NCBI RefSeq assembly: GCF_018100805.1
Contig: NZ_JAGJEA010000002.1
Coordinates: 124,001 to 188,000, forward strand
Direction: 5' to 3'
Length of the DNA: 64,000 nucleotides
Source of the DNA: Aquimarina sp. MMG016
Lineage (GTDB): Bacteria > Bacteroidota > Bacteroidia > Flavobacteriales > Flavobacteriaceae
Position 1 is the stretch's first letter; each line of letters begins with the position of its first letter. Both the position numbers and the translations under genes were made by a program. The notes beneath the pieces are model-generated. The model worked only from the letters and a program-made list of their open reading frames with translations. It was not told where the DNA came from and did not search any database. Of this stretch, positions 46,691 to 54,090 are shown piece after piece.

Positions 46691-48976
46691 ATGAAAAACG
46701 TTTTCACACTCGTCATTACTGCGGTAATGGCGCTCACTGCTGCGTATGCTCAGCAAAATGATCCCAGCAATCTTGTAATTCAACAAAAGGCAAATGGAGT
46801 ACCCTTTCAGGAGGTAAACTTATTTATAGAAACCACAGAGAAATCACAGGTTCCATTACCCAAAGCGTTATCCGAGTACACTTTATTATCCTTACAGAGT
46901 AGTCAGTTAAAATCCATGCAGACCGCTACTCCGGAAGCTATAAGTATAACCATCCCGGGGAAATTCCCAATGACCTTAGAATTGGTCAAAGTGCAGATCA
47001 CTACTGATGATTTTGAAGTGGTCGAAATGCCCTCTGGCAAGAAAGTAACCAATGTTTCTGATGCCCATTATCGTGGGATTGTTAAAGGAAATAACAATTC
47101 TATGGTCGCCTTAAGTTTGTTAGACGACGAAGTGATGGGAGTGGTCAGTATTGGAGGAGAAAATGGTAATAAAGTCTTAGGAAAATTAGACAACAGTAAT
47201 GAACACATCTTTTATAATGATGCGGATATTGCTGATCAAAATGACTTTTCTTGTAGCTTCAATGGTGAGATTAAAGAAGAATACACCAAAGAACAATTAG
47301 AATATGTGAGGACTCAAAAAGCCTCTGTTAAATGTCCGGGAATTTTCTTTGATGTGAGCAAAGATATAGTAGATAATAAAGGAGGCACTACGCAAGCTGC
47401 TAATTATATGACTGCACTATTTAATCAGGTTGCCGTTATGTATGCAAATGAGGATGTAACGATTAAATTGTCCGGAATGAATACTTGGACCTCTTCGCAA
47501 CCCTTTGCTAATAACTTAGGGTCTTATCGAGATTATGTAAATCAAAATAGTTTTAACGGAGATTTGGCACATTTGGTCAATTATTCTTATAGCGGTGGAA
47601 TCGCTTACAGACCTGGTCTTTGTGGTTCTTATAATCAAGGGATTTCTGGAATCCGTGCTAATTTTAGTAATGTACCCACTTATTCCTGGTCGGTATACGT
47701 GCTTTCTCACGAATTAGGACATAATTTTGGTTCTCATCACACACACTCATGTGTTTGGAATGGTAATAATTCAGTAATCGATGACTGCGGTAACAAATAT
47801 TTAGCAGAGGATGGAGATCCAGACACAAGTCCAAGTTTTTGCTATAATTCTTCGAACGCTACGATTCCATCAGGAGGAGGTACTATTATGAGCTATTGTC
47901 ATTTACAATCTACAGGGATTAATTTTAATAAAGGTTTTGGGACGCAACCGGGAAATGTAATCCGAAACACTATAGACAATGCTAATTGTATTTCTACCTG
48001 TGATGATGGCAGTTGTGGTAATGGTGATGCATTAACAGCTACCTTTAGAAACAGCACAGATTGTACCGTAGAATATTTTTGGAACAACAATGGTTCATTA
48101 CAATCTTATGGGCAAGTAGCCGTAGGGCAATCAAAAAGTCAAGGTACTTTTGTAGGACATAATTGGGTAGTGAGAAAAGTAGGATCTTCATCAAACCTGG
48201 ATAGTTTTAACATCACTTGCGGAAGAACTACATACACTACCAACACATCTTGCGGTGGTAGTGGTGTAGCCAATGGAGGTACTTATTTTATCCGTACAAA
48301 AAATAATAAATGCATTACCGTCTCGGAGCAATCTGCAGCAAATGGAGCCAATATCAATCAATGGCAATGTGTGAATCAGACCAATCAAAAATGGACTTTT
48401 AATGCCAAAGGTCAAGGATACTATGAAATCCGAAATTTAAATAGTAACAAATGTCTAGACATCTCCGGAGTATCTGAAGATAATGGTGCTAATGTCCATC
48501 AATGGAATTGTCATGGTAGAGATAATCAACAGTTTATAATTACTGCAGTAGGTGGTGGTAAGTTTTTAATAACAGCCAAAAATAGTGGTAGGTGTTTAGA
48601 TATCGCAGGAGGTAATGCTGCTAATGGAGCCAATTTACAACAGTGGGGTTGTTATGATCAAAATGAGAATCAACATTTTACATTTGAAGCAACTACAACC
48701 AATATTGTAGAAGGAGCGATAGAAAATTTTGAATCCGCTAAGTTATTGGTGTTCCCTAATCCGACCAATACAGATCTGAATTTTAAAATACCCAAAACCT
48801 TTTTTAAGAATACAGCAAATATTAAGATATACTCGATTACTGGTAAGCTAATTATGAATCAAAGTGTCTCTGAAGATTTTGCAACTCTAAATGTAGAAAA
48901 CCTTACTTCAGGAAGTTATTTTATCAAAATTACATCGGGAGATCAACAATTGATTTCACGTTTTCAGAAAAACTAG
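46691..48976 (+). CDS. Secreted metzincin protease with ricin-type lectin and T9SS domains
   Basis: I chose the ATG at 46691 (761 residues), which starts the signal peptide MKNVFTLVITAVMALTAAYA; a TTG further upstream is less likely. The pro-domain and catalytic domain closely resemble the previous gene: HELGHNFGSHH (340-350) and Met-turn TIMSYC (Met400). Instead of CBM5/12-like repeats it carries a ricin-B beta-trefoil lectin domain (about 529-666, with three CL/CI-D-x and NQxW/F repeats), then a T9SS sorting domain (VFPNPTNTDLNFK onward). It should cleave protein on glycan-rich substrates. Confidence 0.9.
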   Translation: MKNVFTLVITAVMALTAAYAQQNDPSNLVIQQKANGVPFQEVNLFIETTEKSQVPLPKALSEYTLLSLQSSQLKSMQTATPEAISITIPGKFPMTLELVKVQITTDDFEVVEMPSGKKVTNVSDAHYRGIVKGNNNSMVALSLLDDEVMGVVSIGGENGNKVLGKLDNSNEHIFYNDADIADQNDFSCSFNGEIKEEYTKEQLEYVRTQKASVKCPGIFFDVSKDIVDNKGGTTQAANYMTALFNQVAVMYANEDVTIKLSGMNTWTSSQPFANNLGSYRDYVNQNSFNGDLAHLVNYSYSGGIAYRPGLCGSYNQGISGIRANFSNVPTYSWSVYVLSHELGHNFGSHHTHSCVWNGNNSVIDDCGNKYLAEDGDPDTSPSFCYNSSNATIPSGGGTIMSYCHLQSTGINFNKGFGTQPGNVIRNTIDNANCISTCDDGSCGNGDALTATFRNSTDCTVEYFWNNNGSLQSYGQVAVGQSKSQGTFVGHNWVVRKVGSSSNLDSFNITCGRTTYTTNTSCGGSGVANGGTYFIRTKNNKCITVSEQSAANGANINQWQCVNQTNQKWTFNAKGQGYYEIRNLNSNKCLDISGVSEDNGANVHQWNCHGRDNQQFIITAVGGGKFLITAKNSGRCLDIAGGNAANGANLQQWGCYDQNENQHFTFEATTTNIVEGAIENFESAKLLVFPNPTNTDLNFKIPKTFFKNTANIKIYSITGKLIMNQSVSEDFATLNVENLTSGSYFIKITSGDQQLISRFQKN

Positions 48977-49010
48977 ATTATTGTAACTAACATATAATTC
49001 TTTAAGATAG

Positions 49011-49048
49011 ATCGGTAATCTTTTGTTTCATTAGATTACCGATTTTTT
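49011..49048 (+). terminator. Intrinsic terminator after the second protease gene
   Basis: A perfect 11-bp stem (ATCGGTAATCT with AGATTACCGAT), an 11-base loop and six Ts. Confidence 0.92.
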
Positions 49049-49106
49049 AATTTAAAATGTTTAGGTCTAGACCTTAATCCTGGTTTGAGATGTGGATACG
49101 CAAACA

Positions 49107-49240
49107 TTAGGTAGGGCAGTGCTAAGCGTTGGCGTTAATGACTGAGGTGTTTGCAGTAGCAACCATACCCTTGGCGAAGGGTTACCTCTTCTTAGCGATT
49201 ACCTAAACACAACCTGCGACCAATTTTGGTTGTGGGTTGT
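49107..49240 (+). ncRNA. Candidate structured RNA: cloverleaf-like fold plus terminator hairpin
   Basis: Nested pairings fold this GC-richer island. Outer stem TTAGGTA (49107) pairs with TACCTAA (49200). The second stem GCTAAG (49121) pairs with CTTAGC (49191). GAGGT (49144) pairs with ACCTC (49184) and closes two inner hairpins, TTGC-AGTA-GCAA (49151) and ACCCTT-GGCG-AAGGGT (49167). A separate continuous 14-bp hairpin with G-U pairs (49209-49222 with 49227-49240) and a T-rich tail follows, as in an intrinsic terminator on the plus strand. The preceding gene already ended at its own terminator, so this is not its 3' end. A published flavobacterial RNA motif (such as Flavo-1) or a dispersed DNA repeat are alternatives. 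No protein is encoded and no promoter is evident. Confidence 0.5.
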
Positions 49241-49248
49241 TTGTTTTC
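49209..49248 (+). terminator. Long hairpin terminator of the structured element
   Basis: A 14-bp stem including three G-U pairs and a 4-base loop is followed by TTGTTTTC. The G-U pairs stabilise it only as RNA in the plus direction, which supports transcription from left to right. Confidence 0.65.
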
Positions 49249-49264
49249 TAATTAAAAAAATGAA

Positions 49265-49717
49265 TCAATTTAATAAGGAGTTAAACCATTTTTTAAATTT
49301 CTCTTTATCATAAGGTGTAGCGAGAATAGAATCTGCTTCAAGGTTATTTGTAAATGCGACAATATCAACACCTCTAGAATTAATTATTATGATCAGTACC
49401 ACAGAGCCTTGGCCTAGATTATCTTTAAGAGCAAAAACGGTTAATTTTTCTGTGTCATTTATTAGTTTTCTTAAATAATGCTCATCATCTGAACCATCGA
49501 TATATTTTTCCAGCATTTTCAAAAAATTACTTTTACTGTAACCTGATCCGTCAGAATAAAAATCATAGAACTCATAATAATTAAGCACTTCATCTGTGAC
49601 ATTTTCTATAGGTATATTATTAAGATCAGTACCTTTTGCTGTAGTCCAAAGGAATTGTTGCGCGGATAGCGTTTGTGTTAAAAGCGATAGATATAGAAGT
49701 AATATGAACTTAAACAT
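49265..49717 (-). CDS. Exported hypothetical protein
   Basis: I chose the ATG at 49717 (150 residues) because it begins a clear signal peptide, MFKFILLLYLSLLTQTLSA; the longer frame to 49801 adds 28 residues before it. The mature protein has charged helices (YYEFYDFYSDGSGYSKSN, DDEHYLRKLINDTEKLTVF) and a central VVLIIIINSRGVDIVAF strand. I do not recognise the family. It lies at the edge of the accessory region, downstream of a truncated ORF on the same strand. Confidence 0.65.
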   Translation of the reverse strand: MFKFILLLYLSLLTQTLSAQQFLWTTAKGTDLNNIPIENVTDEVLNYYEFYDFYSDGSGYSKSNFLKMLEKYIDGSDDEHYLRKLINDTEKLTVFALKDNLGQGSVVLIIIINSRGVDIVAFTNNLEADSILATPYDKEKFKKWFNSLLN

Positions 49718-49800
49718 GTTACTTGTTTTTAAGGTTTTGTTATTGGTTGGTAGAAAGTATTCTTTAATAACGACATAGTTTTTGTTTCTTATGATGATCA

Positions 49801-49823
49801 CTACGAAGTTACAAACTTCGTAG
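49801..49823. repeat. Perfect 10-bp palindrome at the end of a truncated ORF
   Basis: CTACGAAGTT and AACTTCGTAG are perfect complements with a 3-base loop. On the minus strand the palindrome supplies the stop codon TAG of the small ORF at 49801-49944. Confidence 0.8.
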
Positions 49824-49944
49824 AGCAGGTTTCTTCGATAACTGGAATAGAGTCAACAATATATAGAATATTTTCTCCTTGATTTTGACAAAACCCAATT
49901 GAAGTTATAAAACTTATAATCGTAATCGTTATTATTTTTCTCAT
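49801..49944 (-). pseudogene. Truncated exported protein, 47 codons
   Basis: A short minus-strand frame encodes a plausible signal peptide (MRKIITITIISFITSIGFCQ) followed by NQGENILYIVDSIPVIEE and then a few residues that lie inside the palindrome. The YIVDSIPVIEE segment resembles the start of the mature part of flavobacterial exported proteins that I recall, but the frame stops only 27 residues after the signal. It is best read as a 5' gene remnant; a genuine small secreted peptide is possible. The remaining gap to 50232 is AT-rich with no other supported gene. Confidence 0.5.
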
Positions 49945-50232
49945 TCGTTTTTTTAGCTGTCTAGTCCTGAAAAATGGCTACAGTTTAAAATTAGTTTTTA
50001 TGCCAATAATTTATATACCATATTCGGTATTTTATGGGTTAAAGATAAGTGTAATCTTATTTCGTTGAACAGTTTAATTGCATTTTTGGCTGCTCCTTTT
50101 GCGTGTTGTACATTTATAAAAGTCTATCGAGGTAAAACTCATCTTTTAATATTACCTTAAATCAGCTATTATCGCTCATTTTTTAGGTTTTATTGAGTTT
50201 TAGTGTTTTGTTCATTTGATTGGAAATTGGCT

Positions 50233-51222
50233 TTATTCTTTAAAAACTGGTTTTACATAATCTATCAATGTAGTTCTACCTAGCATAAATCTAAAAATTA
50301 GATTCATTATAATTCCATTACAATCTTCAACTTGCACAGGTTCATTTAACTTAAACATAACTGGTTGTTCTTTTCCTCCATGTATTGCAATATTATCAGC
50401 ATAAAAATATCTTCTTGGCGAATCGAGAATTGGATTTAGTCTACCTTTGAGCCCGTTGATATGACAAGTACTAATACAAATAATAGAGCCTATATTTTCT
50501 ATAGTTTTTAATGTTATTTTTAAATCCTCGGATGTGTCAAATTGTTCTAAAACTGCTGACGAATATTCAGGATGTGCTACTAAAACTGAATACAGTCTTC
50601 TTGTTGTAATATTAAAGCTAACTTTTCCCTCATTGTTGGTTGTTCCATTTAATGTGGTTCCGTTATCAGCAATTAAACAAACTTGCGCTCCTTGGATTGG
50701 ATAATCATCTGATATCACGGTTAAGTCTACATTTTTGGGATCTATTTTTGGTATGGTAACAATTGTTGATAAGGCACTTCTTAAATTTTCACTTGGTATC
50801 GTTCCACCACTATAAATTAATTTTTTTTCAATAATGAAGACAAATTCTTCCGGTGTTTTATCTTGAAGGCTAATATATCCAGTTGTTGGCAAAACTCCAG
50901 CTATTTCAGTGTCATCAAATTTAGCTGGAAGAACATACTCCGAACTTTCTTGAAAAGCTCTTGCTTGCATTGATTGCCTTTCGTGATTAGTCCATAATTT
51001 CTTACTATAATCTTTGGAAATGAACATTATCGTATATCTTGCTTGGTTCATATAAACATCAGAGAGATAGTCATATAGGTTTTTTCCCCATAAATTTGCT
51101 TCTTCGAATTTATCATAAAATGTTGATATTCCTTTTTGATTTAAAATATTTGCAACTTGATCTACGTATTCTCTTTGTTCTCCTGCAAAAGAAAGTGCAA
51201 TATCAAAATTTGTTTTTCTCAT
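50233..51222 (-). CDS. TIR-domain protein with carboxypeptidase-regulatory-like and novel C-terminal domains
   Basis: A 329-residue protein without signal peptide. Residues about 4-135 form a TIR-type domain (FDIALSFAGEQREYVDQVA, the RYTIMFISKDYSKK strand, then KLWTNHERQSMQ with the probable catalytic Glu81). Residues about 165-240 resemble a carboxypeptidase regulatory-like beta-sandwich (VISDDYPIQGAQVCL, NNEGKVSFN). The last 85 residues are unlike anything I know, with three Cys and RRYFYADNIAIHGG. Many bacterial TIR proteins cleave NAD during phage defence. No partner defence gene is obvious, though a small membrane protein lies just upstream on the same strand. Confidence 0.8.
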   Translation of the reverse strand: MRKTNFDIALSFAGEQREYVDQVANILNQKGISTFYDKFEEANLWGKNLYDYLSDVYMNQARYTIMFISKDYSKKLWTNHERQSMQARAFQESSEYVLPAKFDDTEIAGVLPTTGYISLQDKTPEEFVFIIEKKLIYSGGTIPSENLRSALSTIVTIPKIDPKNVDLTVISDDYPIQGAQVCLIADNGTTLNGTTNNEGKVSFNITTRRLYSVLVAHPEYSSAVLEQFDTSEDLKITLKTIENIGSIICISTCHINGLKGRLNPILDSPRRYFYADNIAIHGGKEQPVMFKLNEPVQVEDCNGIIMNLIFRFMLGRTTLIDYVKPVFKE

Positions 51223-51409
51223 TATGTATAAAGTTTTTTAGCTTTTTGCCTACGCTAAATATATGAATCGGAGCAAGGCAAAAATACTTGGACCAATAGA
51301 TTTATCTGCTTGTTTTTGTTTTGTATTAAACTTATAAAAATTTAACGCCATTGCAAAAGTCAATGACCTTTCAATTGGTACCAAACTTTGCTCTGATTTC
51401 GTATATAAT

Positions 51410-51834
51410 GTTAGCGTTATTTTACTTCCAATTAAAAATTATATTAAATACAATTCCAATTATCCATAATAGATTAATCATATTTTCGATTCCCAACCAG
51501 AATTTAAATTTCCTTTTCTTATTCGTGAAATTATTCCAGTTTATAATTTTGTTATTAGAATTTGATTTGTTTTTTATGTTGAAATATCTTGTAGATATAA
51601 CTGGAATTGCAATTAAATAATATCCAATTAACATAATTGTATTTGTGAGATTTATGTTCAGCCAGTAAGTGCTAATTATAAATAAAATAAGTATCACTAA
51701 AGATGTGGCTACAAATTTTATATAAAGGTTTATTCCTCTATTAAATTCTTCTTCGGTAACCTGAGTTTCTTTGGTTCTCAGTTGGTTAATGCTTGATTGG
51801 GTCTTTGCCATTATAGATTTGTATTAACACTAAC
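51410..51834. repeat. Short inverted repeats flanking the small membrane protein gene
   Basis: GTTAGCGTTA at 51410-51419 and TTAACACTAAC at 51824-51834 are imperfect inverted copies (GTTAGYGTTA) lying just outside the two ends of the gene. Such short ends could mark a cassette boundary. They do not fit the integron core-site consensus exactly, and may be chance in AT-rich DNA. Confidence 0.3.
51422..51811 (-). CDS. Small membrane protein of unknown function
   Basis: A 129-residue protein. A hydrophilic N-terminus (about 1-30) is followed by three hydrophobic segments: VATSLVILILFIISTYWL, LTNTIMLIGYYLIAIPVI, and MINLLWIIGIVFNIIF near the C-terminus, with a basic loop (KNKSNSNNKIINWNNFTNKK) between the second and third. 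No family is recognised. It is upstream of the TIR gene (about 200-base gap), and imperfect inverted repeats flank it. Confidence 0.6.
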   Translation of the reverse strand: MAKTQSSINQLRTKETQVTEEEFNRGINLYIKFVATSLVILILFIISTYWLNINLTNTIMLIGYYLIAIPVISTRYFNIKNKSNSNNKIINWNNFTNKKRKFKFWLGIENMINLLWIIGIVFNIIFNWK

Positions 51835-51962
51835 ATCAAAATACGCGCAACAGTACACATATATACTATTTATAATTAATACAGTCACTTTTTCGCAACT
51901 ATATATACTTTCTTAATATTCTTCACACTAAACTGCACTAACCACAAAACATTCTCTTGTGG

Positions 51963-52075
51963 AAAACCACAATGGTTATAGTATAAATACAAATATGAGA
52001 TACCACTACAAGAATGTGTAGTGATCGATTGGGTGTTGTTTACGTTGTCAAAGTAGGTTTGACGACCTTACTTTT
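51963..52075 (+). repeat. Degenerate direct repeat, copy A
   Basis: The segment is similar to 56221-56321. By eye the last 70 bases (about 52006-52075) align without gaps to 56252-56321 with about 55 matches, including the shared runs ATCGATTGG, TATCAAAG/TGTCAAAG and GACCTTACTTT. No frame is conserved. The rest of the gap from 51835 to 52244 shows no gene. Confidence 0.65.
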
Positions 52076-52244
52076 GGGGATGTGAATATAGGGAATTTTC
52101 CTCAGAAAACATTGTGCTTATGAAATCAGCCATATACTGTACACTAAATATTCTTTATTCGAGTAGTTTTAATGCTGTTTTCTGTATTTATATTTAAACT
52201 ATTCTTTTGCCAAAACCTTATATCTAAGGGCTCTGTTTGTTATG

Positions 52245-52880
52245 TCATGAAAAACTATTTTCAGGCAACCTATTTCTTTTCATCATTAGCCAGACACTAA
52301 GTGAAAGCTCGGCTATAGCCATGGTTGACATTATAATTGCGTTAAGTGTTTCAGATAGATGAAAATCTATAAAGAATACTACATAGGTAAACGACGCAAC
52401 TATCAATAATACTCCAAGGCTTTTCGGGATGTATTTAGCCTTAAAAGCCGAATACCCAAGTATGAGTATATGTAAGGCAAAAAATATGTATCCCATAAGT
52501 TTTAAGGATGCATACCCATACACATCAATAATCTGAAATGCCAGACCAAAGAGTGCTATTATCAACGTAAAAGCATATAACAACCTGAGAATTGCCGTTA
52601 GCAACGCGAGATCCTTATTTGCGGGCTTAAGAACTACATAAAGTGCAAGACCAATTATAGAATCCAAAACAAGTACGAGTAGATAACCAATAACAGCAAA
52701 CACAAAAAGTCTCGCATTAGTTTCAATATCCCTGGCCAAAACTGCTGTATCTCCTGGTACTACAAAATTTGCTAAAAGAAAATCATCAACCAAGGTTACA
52801 ATAAAAATCGAGGTTATAAAAGCAACTCCTACCACCATTGCTGCTTTGCTGGTCGATACGTTAGTGATGAAATTTTTCAT
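52245..52880 (-). CDS. DUF4386 family membrane protein
   Basis: A 211-residue protein with about six transmembrane segments. Typical DUF4386 features are the luminal segment NFVVPGDTAVLARDIETNARLF after the first segment, then the SIIGLALYVVLKPANKDLALL turn and FFALHILILGYSAFKAKYIPK. The function is unknown. It is the last of three minus-strand genes between the direct repeats. Confidence 0.85.
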   Translation of the reverse strand: MKNFITNVSTSKAAMVVGVAFITSIFIVTLVDDFLLANFVVPGDTAVLARDIETNARLFVFAVIGYLLVLVLDSIIGLALYVVLKPANKDLALLTAILRLLYAFTLIIALFGLAFQIIDVYGYASLKLMGYIFFALHILILGYSAFKAKYIPKSLGVLLIVASFTYVVFFIDFHLSETLNAIIMSTMAIAELSLSVWLMMKRNRLPENSFS

Positions 52881-52980
52881 TTTGTTTTCTTGGCTATTGG
52901 TAAATTAAAATGATCTAATCTTTTGAATACTCCTACCACAATTTAGAATACCATATAGGTAACACTAGCTGTTTTTGTTA

Positions 52981-53967
52981 TCACATTCGTAACAAAATTT
53001 TTCCTCCGGTCATTTGGCTGGTATAATCGCGTATGGCTTCTTTCACATCTTGTAGCGGATAGATTTTTCTGATGTCGCTTTTGAGATGGTTTGGTATTTG
53101 TTTCTGTGCACGTTTCCACAACAGCATCATTTTTCCTATATTTTGTTTGCTAATCCATGGACCCAGCCAGAAACTGTCAATCTTCTTGTTTTCAAATATT
53201 AAAAGATCAGGGCTCGCTTGAATAGCTTGACGGGAGAGTGCACTAAACACTATAACCTTGCTATCTGTAGGCATAGCTTTTAATAGCTGATTGGTTAATT
53301 GACCTGCTACCGCATCAAATGCTATACGGCTATTAGCTTGATGACATGCGTCATGTAATTGTTGGTCGAATCCTGCTTCAGTACTGTTCAAAACAATATC
53401 AGCCCCCTGAGCCTTGAGAAGATCAACTTGTGCATCCCTGCGAACAACATTTATTATTTGAATTCCTTCGCTTCGCCCCAATCTGTTAACCATTTGACCA
53501 AGTGAACTTGCCGCAGCGGTCAATAAAATAGCTTTATGCCCTCCTTTTTTCGAAATATCTATAAAAGCACTGGCGGTGAGCGGGTTGATTAATGACATTG
53601 CTCCTTGCTCTAAACTCAATGATTTGTTCAAAGACAATACACCACCTTTGACACTTTTAACGACATACTCCGACCAAACACCTCCACCTATTCCCCAACC
53701 ACTACAGGATACTTTTTTACCAAGAAAATAGCCTGCCATAACTCCTGGTCCAGCAGCAACAACTTCTCCAGAACCTTCTCCACCTGGAACAATCGGAGTT
53801 GGGTTTTTTAAGCCATAATAACCCACTAGAGTTGCCAAATCTGAGGGATTTATTGGTGCGAAGGCAACTTTGACCAAAACCTCGTTCTTTCCCGGTGTTG
53901 GTATGGGACGTTGCTCAATACTTAGTGCATCAACACCAGAATAAGAATTCAAAACGGCGACTTTCAT
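52981..53967 (-). CDS. Zinc-independent medium-chain dehydrogenase/reductase (quinone oxidoreductase-like)
   Basis: I chose the ATG at 53967 (328 residues), where the family begins (MKVAVLNSYSGVDAL); in-frame ATGs at 53997 and 53994 would add about ten. The GroES-like domain contains APINPSDLATLVGYYG and VPGGEGSGEVVAAG, and the Rossmann domain TAAASSLGQMVNRLG binds NADPH. The Cys and His ligands for catalytic zinc are absent, so it resembles 2-enoyl thioester or quinone reductases. It lies downstream of the FAD oxidoreductase gene and may share its substrate. Confidence 0.85.
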   Translation of the reverse strand: MKVAVLNSYSGVDALSIEQRPIPTPGKNEVLVKVAFAPINPSDLATLVGYYGLKNPTPIVPGGEGSGEVVAAGPGVMAGYFLGKKVSCSGWGIGGGVWSEYVVKSVKGGVLSLNKSLSLEQGAMSLINPLTASAFIDISKKGGHKAILLTAAASSLGQMVNRLGRSEGIQIINVVRRDAQVDLLKAQGADIVLNSTEAGFDQQLHDACHQANSRIAFDAVAGQLTNQLLKAMPTDSKVIVFSALSRQAIQASPDLLIFENKKIDSFWLGPWISKQNIGKMMLLWKRAQKQIPNHLKSDIRKIYPLQDVKEAIRDYTSQMTGGKILLRM

Positions 53968-54033
53968 AGTATCAGGAATCCTTGCTTTTCTCATCATAAT
54001 TCAATTTTGTAAAGTGTACAATTGGACAAGTAT

Positions 54034-54079
54034 AAAGCCAATTACCATCAACTTTTATATGCGGTCATTGGCTTTTTTA
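54034..54079. terminator. Hairpin between the FAD oxidoreductase and MDR genes
   Basis: AAAGCCAAT (54034) pairs with ATTGGCTTT (54067) around a long loop and has a T run on the plus side. It could weaken readthrough inside the minus-strand cluster. Confidence 0.45.
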
Positions 54080-54090
54080 TTTATGCAGAA

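Noticed and set aside
51351..51620. An 89-codon plus-strand frame rich in hydrophobic residues
   Set aside because: It is mostly antisense to the small membrane protein gene; transmembrane stretches on one strand commonly give hydrophobic shadows on the other.
51410..51834. Integron-type attC sites around the small membrane protein gene
   Set aside because: The ends do not fit the GTTRRRY/RYYYAAC core consensus, and no integrase gene is in the window; kept only as weak inverted repeats.
52008..52079. Short coding similarity in the two direct-repeat copies
   Set aside because: Both copies can be read in one frame for about 20 codons, but differences are not concentrated in third positions and frames do not continue, so they look non-coding.
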